From Vreelandella neptunia (GTDB lineage Bacteria > Pseudomonadota > Gammaproteobacteria > Pseudomonadales > Halomonadaceae): a stretch of 64,000 nt of DNA. A model generated the notes under the pieces. The model made no database searches. It was not told the DNA's origin and worked only from the letters and a program-made list of their open reading frames with translations. Both the position numbers and the translations under genes were made by a program. Location of the stretch: positions 4,888,480 to 4,952,479 of the forward strand of contig NZ_CP140255.1 of the NCBI RefSeq assembly GCF_034479615.1, given 5' to 3'. Shown piece after piece: positions 1 through 8,992 of this stretch (the first letter of the stretch is position 1; the number at the start of each line of letters is the position of its first letter).

Positions 1-2
1 TT

Positions 3-995
3 CGTGGTGGTGAACGCCAAACAGTCCTGTTGATACAAGCATTAGCCAAACAGGATGAGATAGGGCGCCAGACGCTCGTATGCCAGCCATCATCACCGCT
101 GCGTGCTGAGCTAGCAGATACTCCCGATGTTGAATTTGTTAATGCTAATCATCAATTAGCGGGCCATTGGCAGGCTGGTAAGGGGGGGATTATCCATGCG
201 CATGAGGCAAAAGCGGTTCATTGGGCATGGCTACATAGCGTGCTGTTTCGTACGCCTTATATTATTACTCGCCGAGTTGATACCCCTATTAAACGTAAAT
301 GGAGTAATAAGGTTTTTTATCGTTACGCCCACTGTTGTGTCGCCATTTCAAATGTCATTGCCCGTGAGATTAATGCGTTAGTGCCGCGATCAATATTTGT
401 TATCGCAAGTGCATATACACCTGTTCGCCATAATCCTGATGTTGCAAAAAAACTACGTGATACGTACCCAGGACGCTTTATTGTGGGACATATTGGGGCA
501 TTGGTGGATCGCCATAAGGGGCAGAGAGTACTGCTAGAGGTGGCTCGACAGTTTGAAAAAACGTATCCAGAGGTGCTGTTTGTATTTTTTGGAAAGGGGG
601 AAGATGAGCATAAGCTTCAACAGGAGAGCGAATCTTTAAGTAATGTTCGTTGGTTGGGCTTCAAAGCCAATATTGGTGACTATATGCCAGCATTGGATCT
701 TTTTGCCTTTCCTTCACGGAATGAAGGATTAGGGTCGGTACTCCTAGATATAATGACTGCTAAAGTCTCCATTATTGCCAGCGACGTAGGGGGAATTCCT
801 GATATAATAACGCATGAACAGACGGGTCTTTTAGTGCCCCCAAATAATGCCGCAATGCTAGCCGATGGTATCAAGAGAATGATGAATGATAGCCGGCTTA
901 GGGCTGAATTATCTTATAGGGCTTTTGCTCAATTGGAGAACTACTCTCCTGATGCAATGGCCGCAGCTTACTTGCCGTTATACCGCTCCATATAG
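3..995 (+). CDS. GT4-family glycosyltransferase, 5' end cut by window
   Basis: Probable LPS core glycosyltransferase that transfers a sugar from a nucleotide donor on the cytoplasmic face of the inner membrane. The frame is open from base 3, and the codons before the first possible start (TTG at 30) read RGGERQTVLL, which looks like the N-terminal acceptor-loop region of GT-B enzymes. The true start therefore lies outside the window. The C-terminal half carries GT4 features: VGHIGALVDRHKGQ, then FPSRNEGLGSVLLDIM, which holds the donor-binding E-x7-E pattern, then DVGGIPDII. It is followed by a GT90-like gene and an O-antigen-ligase-like gene, which supports a role in the LPS core. Base composition is AT-rich compared with hldE and waaA downstream. 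The sugar specificity cannot be read from the sequence. Confidence 0.85.
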   Translation, partial: RGGERQTVLLIQALAKQDEIGRQTLVCQPSSPLRAELADTPDVEFVNANHQLAGHWQAGKGGIIHAHEAKAVHWAWLHSVLFRTPYIITRRVDTPIKRKWSNKVFYRYAHCCVAISNVIAREINALVPRSIFVIASAYTPVRHNPDVAKKLRDTYPGRFIVGHIGALVDRHKGQRVLLEVARQFEKTYPEVLFVFFGKGEDEHKLQQESESLSNVRWLGFKANIGDYMPALDLFAFPSRNEGLGSVLLDIMTAKVSIIASDVGGIPDIITHEQTGLLVPPNNAAMLADGIKRMMNDSRLRAELSYRAFAQLENYSPDAMAAAYLPLYRSI

Positions 996-1036
996 TGCTC
1001 CTGTGACACTTCTTATGACAGTATAGGCTAAAGCTT

Positions 1037-2002
1037 ATGTCCTTGAAAAATCGATGGAAAGCAAACAAGCATAAATTTTTGTTTTACGGTAAAGGTGTTT
1101 TTGAAATTGGCTTGCCTAAAAGATACTATCACTATGAGCAGAGAAAAATTCTCAATGCATTTAATAGAATGCCGCTAGGTAGAGATCGATATTATATTGA
1201 AAGTCGAGTTAATTACTATAACAAGCTCTCTGGACAGAGTGTCCTTAATCAGCAAGCGGAAAGAGTCGGCAGTTTTTCCAAACAAAAAAGCTGGTCTTAC
1301 TATATCGATATGAAACGCTATTTGTTGAGGTTTAATGAGTCCTTACAATTCCATTTCTTACCAGGTGATGTTCGCAACGTACCTCAAGAGCCTGCTTTTG
1401 TAAAAAGCCGCCCCATTACTCAAGATAATCAGTACTCTATCCTGCTGAAATTAAACCGAGTGAGACATTATTATTTTGTTAACGATCCGCTAAGCTTTGA
1501 CGATAAGAAAGATAAGCTGGTGTGGCGTGGGGCCTGTCATCAGTCGCACCGTCAGGCATTTGTTAAACAGTATTACGCTCATCCCCTGTGTGATGTAGGA
1601 GACACACGTAAAGGTGTCCAAGGTGATCCCTGTGCACGCCCGTTTATGAGTATTAGTGAACAATTGCAGTATAAATTTATACTGAGTATAGAGGGTAATG
1701 ATGTGGCGACGAATCTCAAGTGGATTATGGCCTCTAACTCTTTATGTTTTATGGCTAAGCCTAAGTATGAGACTTGGTTTATGGAAGGAGTGCTTAAACC
1801 GGGCTATCACTACGTTGAGGTAGCTGATGACTACTCAGATTTAGAAGAGAAGATGGCTTATTACTCTTGCCACCTTGGTGAGGCAAAGCAAATAATTCAA
1901 AATGCTAATGATTATGTAAAACCATTTTTAAATTATCAGCAAGAACACCTCATTGGCCTTTTAGTAATGCAAAAATATTTTGAAAAGACTGGACAGTTGT
2001 AA
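1037..2002 (+). CDS. GT90 / LpsA (CAP10)-like glycosyltransferase
   Basis: Likely LPS-modifying sugar transferase of the GT90 family (bacterial LpsA, eukaryotic CAP10 and POGLUT relatives). The LVWRGACHQSHR segment and the later block FILSIEGNDVATNLKWIMAS, followed by WFMEGVLKPGYHYVEV, are the characteristic GT90 core. The protein is 321 residues, soluble, with many Tyr, Lys and Asn codons. Bases 1081-1140 contain 21 G+C of 60, well below the neighbouring core genes, which suggests acquisition as part of a variable LPS locus. The start is ATG 1037; no strong Shine-Dalgarno is visible, so expression may depend on the gene upstream. The acceptor is unknown, but the position between a GT4 gene and an O-antigen-ligase-like gene points to the outer core. 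Confidence 0.8.
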   Translation: MSLKNRWKANKHKFLFYGKGVFEIGLPKRYYHYEQRKILNAFNRMPLGRDRYYIESRVNYYNKLSGQSVLNQQAERVGSFSKQKSWSYYIDMKRYLLRFNESLQFHFLPGDVRNVPQEPAFVKSRPITQDNQYSILLKLNRVRHYYFVNDPLSFDDKKDKLVWRGACHQSHRQAFVKQYYAHPLCDVGDTRKGVQGDPCARPFMSISEQLQYKFILSIEGNDVATNLKWIMASNSLCFMAKPKYETWFMEGVLKPGYHYVEVADDYSDLEEKMAYYSCHLGEAKQIIQNANDYVKPFLNYQQEHLIGLLVMQKYFEKTGQL

Positions 2003-2165
2003 GCACGACTGTGAACCTTGAAGTCGAAATAGTTAATTATAACCACTGCTGCTGAGATACAAGCTAGTCTTCACATTGAACCCTGGCAGAGGATTGGCTG
2101 TCACGCAGTAAAGAGTCTGTCAGAATAGCGACTTTTCTCCACCCCGTGCCCAAACGGAAATACTT

Positions 2166-3434
2166 ATGGACTTATCGTCACTCTCTTCTGCGCCCTCTCA
2201 TTTTTCGCTGATGCGCGGGTATACCTCCTTTGCGGTGTTGCTACTGGGCGCCATTGCGCCTATTGTACCCTCAGGCTACTCAGTAGGCGCCGGGCTATTG
2301 CTGCTTGGCGCTTTTGCGCTGCCCTTCATCCGCACAAATGTACGCTTTGACCGTCAAGATTGGTGGGTTATTGGTGTATTGGCTTTTTACGCACTGGTGG
2401 GGCTATTCGAAGCCTGGAGCGACGAGCAGGGATTTCGAGGTGCGGATAAACCATTGCGTTTTATATTGGTAGTTCCTGTATTAGCGTTGATATTGGCCTA
2501 TCCACCACGGCTAGGTTGGCTATGGAGTGGCCTGGCCGTGGGGGGAGTGGCTGTTGGAAGCTGGGGTGCTTGGCAAAAGCTGCTTATAGGCGTTGAGCGC
2601 GCAGGCGGGTATACCCATGTTATCCAGTTTGGGAACATTAGTATGTTAACGGGCATATTATGTTTAGCCGGTATGGGCTGGGCAATTGTGCAGCCCAATC
2701 GCAAACAGTGGCTGCTTTTGTTGACTCTGGGGGCTCTGGGAGGTGTCTTGGGTTCGCTCTTTTCCGGTAGCAGAGGGGGATGGGTAGGGCTTCCCTTTGT
2801 ACTTTGGGTGCTGTACCGCGCCTATGGATATGAGCTCGCTACGCACTGGAAGATAGGCGCCTTAACTATAGTGTTGTTGGGGGCGTTGTGCGTATATGCA
2901 GTGCCTCAGCTAGGTGTTCAACAACGTGTCCATCAGGCGTTCGAAGATATTGAACGCTATGTATCGGGCGAGAGCCGAACCTCCTCAGTGGGAGCGCGCT
3001 TTGAGATGTGGAAGGGGGCCTCCCATCTAATCATTGAGAAACCGCTGCTTGGCTGGGGTAGCAATGGTTATCAACACGGAATGCAGGCGCTAGCGGGGGT
3101 TGGTGTGATTGATCCAGGCGTTGTTCAGTATGAGCATGCACACAATGAGTTTGTGGATGCGACCGCTAAACGAGGAGTCCTTGGTCTTGCCGCTCTGCTA
3201 TTACTTTATCTGGTACCTCTGCGGCTATTTATGCGCCAGTTGAATGCGCCTAATCTGGAACTTCGATCATTAGCCGTAGGTGGGGCGCTGCTGCCGGTCG
3301 CTTATATAGATTTTGGTCTCTCACAAGCTTTTTTGACTCATAATAGCGGGGTCATGATTTACACTTTTTGGCTTGTGGTGTTATGGGGTAGCTACCGAGC
3401 CTGCCAGCGGAAGCTTGAGAATCAAGCTATATGA
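2166..3434 (+). CDS. O-antigen ligase / Wzy_C-domain membrane protein
   Basis: Polytopic inner-membrane protein of 422 residues with about ten to twelve hydrophobic segments. Its periplasmic loop contains MWKGASHLIIEKPLLGWGSN and YEHAHNEFVDATAKRGVLGL, the signature of the WaaL/Wzy_C superfamily. WaaL joins lipid-linked O-antigen or sugar to the lipid A core in the periplasm, and the conserved loop Arg and His residues are the expected catalytic region. A Wzy polymerase cannot be told apart from a ligase by sequence alone. The location beside core transferases and waaA favours a ligase. It follows the GT90 gene by 163 bases, so it may have its own promoter. Confidence 0.78.
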   Translation: MDLSSLSSAPSHFSLMRGYTSFAVLLLGAIAPIVPSGYSVGAGLLLLGAFALPFIRTNVRFDRQDWWVIGVLAFYALVGLFEAWSDEQGFRGADKPLRFILVVPVLALILAYPPRLGWLWSGLAVGGVAVGSWGAWQKLLIGVERAGGYTHVIQFGNISMLTGILCLAGMGWAIVQPNRKQWLLLLTLGALGGVLGSLFSGSRGGWVGLPFVLWVLYRAYGYELATHWKIGALTIVLLGALCVYAVPQLGVQQRVHQAFEDIERYVSGESRTSSVGARFEMWKGASHLIIEKPLLGWGSNGYQHGMQALAGVGVIDPGVVQYEHAHNEFVDATAKRGVLGLAALLLLYLVPLRLFMRQLNAPNLELRSLAVGGALLPVAYIDFGLSQAFLTHNSGVMIYTFWLVVLWGSYRACQRKLENQAI

Positions 3435-3489
3435 ACTGAACCCAGAGAGGAACACTCAAAATTGATACCCGGTTTAGGTAACAACTGAA

Positions 3490-4197
3490 TTAGCAGCGGT
3501 ATCCTTTATAAATGATAGGCATAAACGGCGCTTCGGTGAACTTTTTGATGGAGCGCTCCAGCCTCTCTAAATTTTCTTTCCCCCACTTCCCTGGAGACCG
3601 TAGCCTGCAGCGATCAAAATCAATCAGCCAAGGCTCGCCCGTGGGGTCGATCAAAATATTGCGGGCGTTCAGGTCAACATGATCAAGCCCCGCTTGATGA
3701 AAGCGGTAAATCATAGCACCTACACGCTTTAATAACGCTTCATCCGCCAGATCGTTGACGAGTAACTCAGCGAATGCTTTGGCGCCAGCAATGCGCACGG
3801 TAATCAACGCGGCTTCATAAGTAAGCCCGTAGTGGGTAACGCAGCTCGCTACGGGGCGGGGTACCGGTAGGCCTTGCTCAAAAAGCTTGGCGGTTAAGCG
3901 CAGTTCACGAAATGCCCGGGTGCGCTCAGCGCCAGTCCATAAATAGCGTTTCTCACTGAGTTTGGCCGCCATGCCCCCCCGGCGATAGGGCCTTAATACC
4001 CACTGCTCGGTCGGGGTTGCCTGTAAAAACAGGCTACTGCCCCGGCCAGGCGCTTCGCCCACAATTAATCCGCGTTCACACCAGTAATCGCGAGTGAATA
4101 GGTCTGGATCAATTTGGTGTGTTCCCGGCGCGTCACATAAACTGTCTACATCATGTAAAATCAGCCAATTTCTCTGCCGGAGTGCCGCTAAGCGCAT
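3490..4197 (-). CDS. kdkA: 3-deoxy-D-manno-octulosonic acid (Kdo) kinase
   Basis: KdkA phosphorylates Kdo on the lipid A-Kdo unit at the cytoplasmic side of the inner membrane. The protein (235 residues) has the small eukaryotic-kinase-like fold of the WaaP/KdkA family. The catalytic loop HVDLNARN is at 173-180 and the metal-binding DFD at 193-195; the GRGSS segment near 51-55 looks like the nucleotide loop. Length fits the family. The gene is antisense to the rest of the locus. Its ATG (4195-4197 on the minus strand) overlaps the ATG of the GT9 gene (4196-4198), so each gene has its ribosome-binding site inside the other; here AGAGAGG precedes the kdkA start by about five bases. Confidence 0.9.
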   Translation of the reverse strand: MRLAALRQRNWLILHDVDSLCDAPGTHQIDPDLFTRDYWCERGLIVGEAPGRGSSLFLQATPTEQWVLRPYRRGGMAAKLSEKRYLWTGAERTRAFRELRLTAKLFEQGLPVPRPVASCVTHYGLTYEAALITVRIAGAKAFAELLVNDLADEALLKRVGAMIYRFHQAGLDHVDLNARNILIDPTGEPWLIDFDRCRLRSPGKWGKENLERLERSIKKFTEAPFMPIIYKGYRC

Positions 4198-5293
4198 GAA
4201 GCCCTCTCTGCCTGTTCAGCCTAACCACATTGCCATTTTGCGCCTCTCCGCCCTAGGAGATGTGTGCAATCTCGTGCCCACGGTGCGGGCGTTGCAGCGC
4301 CAGTGGCCCGATGCGCGCATTACCTGGATTATCGGTAAGGGGGAGCACAGTCTACTGGCGGGGCTTTCCGGGGTCGAGTTCGTTGTTTACGACAAGTCGA
4401 CCGGTATTGCCGGTATGCGTGCGCTATGGCGGCAGCTTGCCGATACGCGCTTCGATGTACTGCTGCATATGCAGCAGGCCATACGTGCCAGCATGCTGTC
4501 ACTTGGGCTGAAGGCCGACGTACGTGTGGGCTATGACAAGGCGCGCGCCAAAGATGCTCAGCACTGGTTCACCCAGCATCAGCTCGCGCCCCACCCGAAT
4601 GCCCATGTGCTGGAGTCCTTTATGGACTTCGCCCGGGTGCTCGGGGTAGAGGATAACCGCTTAACGTGGGATTTACCTGTGCCCGATACGGCACGTAATG
4701 AGGCTCAGGTGATCAGCGGTGAGGCCCCTTACCTCGTCATTAACCCGTGTAGCAACGTTCGCCTGCGTAATTTTCGCAACTGGTCGGTAGAAGGCTACGC
4801 TAGCGTTATTGAACACGCTTGGGTGCAATACGGTCTTAAAAGCGTATTGACCGGCGGTGGTAGTGCCTTGGAGCGGGAAATAGGCGATCAAATCGAAGCG
4901 CTTTGCCAGCCAGGCAGTGTGATTAACGCCATTGGCGGCACCTCTTTAAAAGGGGTTTTAGCGCTGATCGATCAAGCCCAAGCGGTGATAGCGCCGGATA
5001 CCGGACCGATTCATATGGCCAATGCCATGGGAACACCCGCACTGGGGCTTTATGCCTCCACCAATCCCCAGCGCGCCGCGCCCTATTTGTGGCGTGATTT
5101 TGCGGTCAACGCCTACCCCGAAGCGGTACGTACTTATCTGCATAAGTCGGTAGATGAGGTGAGCTGGGGCCAACGGGTGCGCCACCCAAGTGCCATGATG
5201 CTGATTAAAGCAGACGACGTTATCGCTAAACTGGATACACTGCTGGCGCATACCGACTCTACCGCCAGCGCAGGGAGCATCGATGAAGATTGA
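4196..5293 (+). CDS. GT9-family (heptosyltransferase-like) LPS core transferase
   Basis: Member of the ADP-heptose:LPS heptosyltransferase family (GT9), 365 residues from the chosen start. The N-terminus HIAILRLSALGDVCNLVPT is the family opening. The C-terminal donor domain contains VINPCSNVRLRNFRNWSVEG and IAPDTGPIHMANAMGTPALG, the typical GT9 D-T/S-G-x-x-H motif. An upstream in-frame ATG at 4094 would add 34 residues that match nothing in the family and lie inside kdkA, so ATG 4196 is preferred. GGAG lies 14 bases upstream. The gene overlaps hldE, which makes the ADP-heptose donor, by 11 bases. It could be WaaC/WaaF-like or a more distant GT9 enzyme; the exact acceptor is undetermined. Confidence 0.87.
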   Translation: MKPSLPVQPNHIAILRLSALGDVCNLVPTVRALQRQWPDARITWIIGKGEHSLLAGLSGVEFVVYDKSTGIAGMRALWRQLADTRFDVLLHMQQAIRASMLSLGLKADVRVGYDKARAKDAQHWFTQHQLAPHPNAHVLESFMDFARVLGVEDNRLTWDLPVPDTARNEAQVISGEAPYLVINPCSNVRLRNFRNWSVEGYASVIEHAWVQYGLKSVLTGGGSALEREIGDQIEALCQPGSVINAIGGTSLKGVLALIDQAQAVIAPDTGPIHMANAMGTPALGLYASTNPQRAAPYLWRDFAVNAYPEAVRTYLHKSVDEVSWGQRVRHPSAMMLIKADDVIAKLDTLLAHTDSTASAGSIDED

Positions 5294-6713
5294 TTTAACC
5301 GCCTTAGAACATGCCCACGTGCTAGTGGTCGGCGATGTCATGCTAGATCGCTACTGGCATGGCGGTACCTCGCGCATTTCCCCCGAAGCGCCGGTGCCGG
5401 TGGTGCGCGTGGAAGATGTCGAAGATCGCCCAGGCGGGGCGGCCAATGTGGCATTGAACATTACTTCCCTAGGTGGCCACGCGGTGCTAGCGGGCGTGAT
5501 CGGAGACGATGACAACGCACAGATTCTACAAGCCAGCTTGAGTGCTTCAGGGGTAAGTACTTACTTTCAGCGTAGCGCTGAGGTGCCGACGATTACCAAG
5601 CTGCGTGTGATGAGTCGTAACCAGCAGCTGCTGCGCCTGGATTTCGAGCAGCGCTTGGACAGTGTCGATACCACTGAGCTAGTGACGCAGGTAGAAAAGG
5701 CGCTCCCTGATTGCGACATAGTGATCCTTTCCGACTACGGCAAAGGCACGCTGAACCAAGTAGAAAACTTGATAGCCAACGCAAGAGCCCAGGGTAAGCG
5801 GGTGCTAATCGATCCGAAAGGGCAGGATTTCAGCAAATATCGTGGGGCGAGTTTAATTACCCCCAATCTCACCGAATTTGAAGCCGTGGTGGGCCATTGT
5901 GCGACCGATGCTGAGTTATCCCGCCGCGGCGAAGCGCTGCGCGCTGAGCTTGAGCTGGAAGCATTGCTGATTACCCGCAGTGAAAAGGGCATGACATTGA
6001 TTCGTGATGGGCATGCGCCGCTACACCTGCCTACCCGCGCTCAGGAAGTCTTCGATGTGACAGGGGCGGGCGATACCGTTATTGGCCTAATGGGGCTAGC
6101 GCTAGCGGCAGGCCACGCCTTTCCCGAAGCGATGATGCTGGCCAACCTGGGGGCAGGGTTGGTAGTGGCCAAACCGGGCACGGCAACGCTTTCCATCGCC
6201 GAGCTCTACACGGCCTTACATGGCGATAAGCTGGCCGAGTTTGGGTTGATTGAGCCGGATGTATTGATCGAGGCGGTGCGTGCTGCTCAACTGCGCGGTG
6301 AGCGGGTGGTCATGACCAACGGCTGCTTTGATATTCTGCACGCTGGCCACGTGGCTTATCTGGAGCAGGCTAAACGTCTGGGTGACCGTTTAATCGTCGC
6401 GGTTAACGACGATGCCTCTATTGGCCGTCTGAAAGGGCCCAAGCGGCCGATTAATCCACTTAACCGGCGCATGCAGGTGTTGGCGGGGTTAGGCGCCGTC
6501 GATTGGGTCGTGCCGTTTGGTGACGACACCCCCCAGGCGCTGATCGAAGCGGTGCTACCCGATATATTAGTCAAAGGTGGCGACTACCGGCCAGAAGATA
6601 TCGCCGGGGGCGCGGCGGTTATCGCTAATGGTGGCGAGGTTAAAGTACTGGGCTTTGAAGATGGCGTGTCGACCTCGGCGATGATTAGTTCGATTCTAGA
6701 TCGTGAGCGTTAA
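5283..6713 (+). CDS. hldE: bifunctional heptose 7-phosphate kinase / heptose 1-phosphate adenylyltransferase
   Basis: HldE makes ADP-heptose for the LPS inner core in the cytoplasm. The N-terminal PfkB/ribokinase-type kinase domain (about 1-315) has RPGGAANVALN and the DVTGAGDT motif at 258-265, with D264 the expected base. The C-terminal cytidylyltransferase-like domain (about 340-476) starts with TNGCFDILHAGH; HAGH at 353-356 is the nucleotidyl-transfer motif. The full length of 476 residues equals the usual fused enzyme. It overlaps the GT9 gene upstream and waaA downstream, so the three are probably one operon with translational coupling. Confidence 0.97.
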   Translation: MKIDLTALEHAHVLVVGDVMLDRYWHGGTSRISPEAPVPVVRVEDVEDRPGGAANVALNITSLGGHAVLAGVIGDDDNAQILQASLSASGVSTYFQRSAEVPTITKLRVMSRNQQLLRLDFEQRLDSVDTTELVTQVEKALPDCDIVILSDYGKGTLNQVENLIANARAQGKRVLIDPKGQDFSKYRGASLITPNLTEFEAVVGHCATDAELSRRGEALRAELELEALLITRSEKGMTLIRDGHAPLHLPTRAQEVFDVTGAGDTVIGLMGLALAAGHAFPEAMMLANLGAGLVVAKPGTATLSIAELYTALHGDKLAEFGLIEPDVLIEAVRAAQLRGERVVMTNGCFDILHAGHVAYLEQAKRLGDRLIVAVNDDASIGRLKGPKRPINPLNRRMQVLAGLGAVDWVVPFGDDTPQALIEAVLPDILVKGGDYRPEDIAGGAAVIANGGEVKVLGFEDGVSTSAMISSILDRER

Positions 6714-8016
6714 GAAACCTCTGATGTCTTCACCTGCCTGGCCTCGGCTTGCCTACTCAGCGGCACTGTATGCGCTCTCACCGCTGATTGGCTGGCGCAT
6801 CTGGCGTGAGCAAGTACCCACTTACTCACGCCTTCAACGGCTGGGTTTACGCCTGCAGCCGCTTCCCCCTGCGCCACGCATTTGGCTGCACTGCGCCTCG
6901 GTGGGAGAAGTCCGCGCTGCTCGACCGTTGATTGAGGGACTACTAGCGCGTCACCCAATGCATAGCCTGCTGCTCACCACCATGACCGCTACCGGCGCCC
7001 AGCAGTCCCAAGCGCTCATTAGCGAGCAACCCCCAAGCGATCAGGCAAGGCTTACCCATCGCTTCCTGCCGTTGGATTTTCCCGGTGCTGCCAGACGCTT
7101 TGTACGCAGCGTACAGCCCGAACTAGCGATCCTGTTTGAAACCGAGCTGTGGCCCAACTTGATTCACGCCTGCCGCCAGCAGGGTGTGCCGGTGGCCGTG
7201 GTGAATGGCCGCCTATCGCCCCGCGCCTTTAAGCGCTACCAACGCCTGCGCCCGCTAATGGCCAGCACGCTCGCCGAGATTAGCTGGCTAGCTGCAAAAT
7301 CATCGGCAGACGCCGAACGCTTTAATGCCCTTGGCTGCAGCACGGGTATCACCCGCATAGTCGGCTCGCTGAAATTTGAAATGGCTAGCCAAAATAAGGC
7401 GAAGAAAGAGGGTGAGCACTTACTTCAAGAGTGGGGAGAGCGTCCGGTTTGGGTGGCGGGCTCAACCCGAGATGGCGAAGAAACACTGATACTTCAAGCT
7501 CATCGTCAGCTACTTAGGCGCTATCCGAGCGCGTTGCTGGTGCTGGTGCCCCGTCACCCCCAGCGCTTTGATGAGGTGGCTAAGCTTTGCCAAACAGAAA
7601 GCTGGGCACTCAGCCGCCGCAGCCTCCAGCAGCCTGCCACAAAGCAAACGCAGGTTTACCTGGGGGATACGCTTGGTGAATTGGCTATGCTGTATGCGGC
7701 GGGCCGTGTGGCCTTTGTGGGGGGCAGCCTAGTGCCATTGGGCGGGCACAATGTGCTTGAACCCGCGGCGCTCGGCAGGCCGGTGCTTAGCGGCTCCTCA
7801 ATTGAAAACTTCGCTGATGTGGCTGAGCCGCTTCTAGCGGCAGGTGCGCTAACCTTAGTCGATAGCCCGGAGGCCCTGGCAGACACTGTGGCAGGCTATT
7901 TTGCCAACCCCGAGCGCGCCCAACAGGCTGGACGCGCCGGCCGCGCGGTGATTGAGGCACAAAAAGGTGCGCTGGCTCGCACCCTGACAGGATTGGAAGC
8001 CCTGCTGCCCCGGTAA
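6703..8016 (+). CDS. waaA: 3-deoxy-D-manno-octulosonic acid transferase (GT30)
   Basis: WaaA (KdtA) adds Kdo to the lipid IVA precursor at the inner-membrane cytosolic face. A short N-terminal hydrophobic segment is followed by LHCASVGEVRAARPLIE, which contains the catalytic Glu (about residue 69), and by LFETELWPNLI. The C-terminal donor site is FVGGSLVPLGGHNVLEPAAL. All are diagnostic for GT30. Length is 437 residues from GTG 6703, which overlaps hldE by 11 bases; ATG 6724 is an alternative that would remove only seven residues. Neither start has a strong ribosome-binding site, consistent with coupling to hldE. It is the last gene of the LPS locus. Confidence 0.96.
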   Translation: MSVKKPLMSSPAWPRLAYSAALYALSPLIGWRIWREQVPTYSRLQRLGLRLQPLPPAPRIWLHCASVGEVRAARPLIEGLLARHPMHSLLLTTMTATGAQQSQALISEQPPSDQARLTHRFLPLDFPGAARRFVRSVQPELAILFETELWPNLIHACRQQGVPVAVVNGRLSPRAFKRYQRLRPLMASTLAEISWLAAKSSADAERFNALGCSTGITRIVGSLKFEMASQNKAKKEGEHLLQEWGERPVWVAGSTRDGEETLILQAHRQLLRRYPSALLVLVPRHPQRFDEVAKLCQTESWALSRRSLQQPATKQTQVYLGDTLGELAMLYAAGRVAFVGGSLVPLGGHNVLEPAALGRPVLSGSSIENFADVAEPLLAAGALTLVDSPEALADTVAGYFANPERAQQAGRAGRAVIEAQKGALARTLTGLEALLPR

Positions 8017-8142
8017 CCAGTGCAGTTATTTATATGCCGTTGTCTTGTTATCCGCTTAAATGGTCGCAAGCTAAAGCTACCTCCCACCCGTGCAGAAATC
8101 ACTCTGGCAGAGATAATTCCTCAACGAGTGACAATAGTCTTT

Positions 8143-8829
8143 TTATGAACGCGTGATGCGCTCTACGCCATCTTCCTTGCCCAGCAGCAGAACATCGGCG
8201 CCGCGGGCGGCAAACAGGCCATTGGTCACCACTCCGACGATAGCGTTGATACGCGCCTCCATGGCTACCGGGTCTTCGATCAAAAATTCAAAGCAGTCGA
8301 TGATTTGGTTGCCATTGTCGGTGACTACCCCCTGGCGATAAACCGGCTCGGCACCAAGCGCTACCAGCTCGCGGGCGACATAAGAGCGAGCCATGGGGAT
8401 GACTTCAACCGGTAGCGGAAAATGACCTAACTGAGGCACGTACTTTGAGCCATCGGCAATGCAGATAAAGCGTTCGGCACAGGCAGCCACAATTTTTTCG
8501 CGAGTTAGCGCAGCGCCACCGCCTTTAATCATATGTAAGTTAGCATTTACTTCGTCTGCGCCATCGATGTAAAAAGGGACTGTGCCAACGCTGTTGAGCT
8601 CAAACACCTCAATGCCCAGTTTCTCAAGGCGCTCGGCGCTTGCCTTAGAGCTCGCCACCGCGCCTTTAAAGTGATGGCGTAGGGGGCCCAGGCGATCAAT
8701 AAACAGGTTAGCCGTGGAGCCGGTGCCAATGCCTAAGATGGTATCCTTTTCCAATTGAGATTTAATTTCTGCAATGGCGGCATCCGCCACGGCGGCCTTT
8801 AATTCATCCTGGTTCATAGCTTGGTTCAT
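8143..8829 (-). CDS. rpiA: ribose-5-phosphate isomerase A
   Basis: RpiA interconverts ribose 5-phosphate and ribulose 5-phosphate in the non-oxidative pentose phosphate pathway. The family motifs are all visible: ILGIGTGSTANLFID, YIDGADEVN (catalytic Asp) and MIKGGGAALTREKI, and the usual length of about 220 residues is kept. Two starts are possible, ATG 8829 (MNQAMNQ) or ATG 8817, four codons later. It is divergent from ilvA across 163 bases and convergent with waaA. This rpiA-ilvA divergent pair is common in gammaproteobacteria. Confidence 0.97.
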   Translation of the reverse strand: MNQAMNQDELKAAVADAAIAEIKSQLEKDTILGIGTGSTANLFIDRLGPLRHHFKGAVASSKASAERLEKLGIEVFELNSVGTVPFYIDGADEVNANLHMIKGGGAALTREKIVAACAERFICIADGSKYVPQLGHFPLPVEVIPMARSYVARELVALGAEPVYRQGVVTDNGNQIIDCFEFLIEDPVAMEARINAIVGVVTNGLFAARGADVLLLGKEDGVERITRS

Positions 8830-8992
8830 AAAAAGCCTTGTGAGTCAGAGGAGAGTTAGAGAAAAGAGATAGTGGCGCTAGTATAACGACCTAAACGTTG
8901 CCTGCCGATGGAAACGCGGCTAGACGCCGCTATACGTAATCTGCTACCAATGAAAGCTTTGTCCGCTCACGTTTTTCTCTTGGGATACCCGC

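Noticed and set aside
4094..4195. Upstream extension of the GT9 gene
   Set aside because: The extra 34 residues are the antisense of kdkA and have no match to the GT9 N-terminus.
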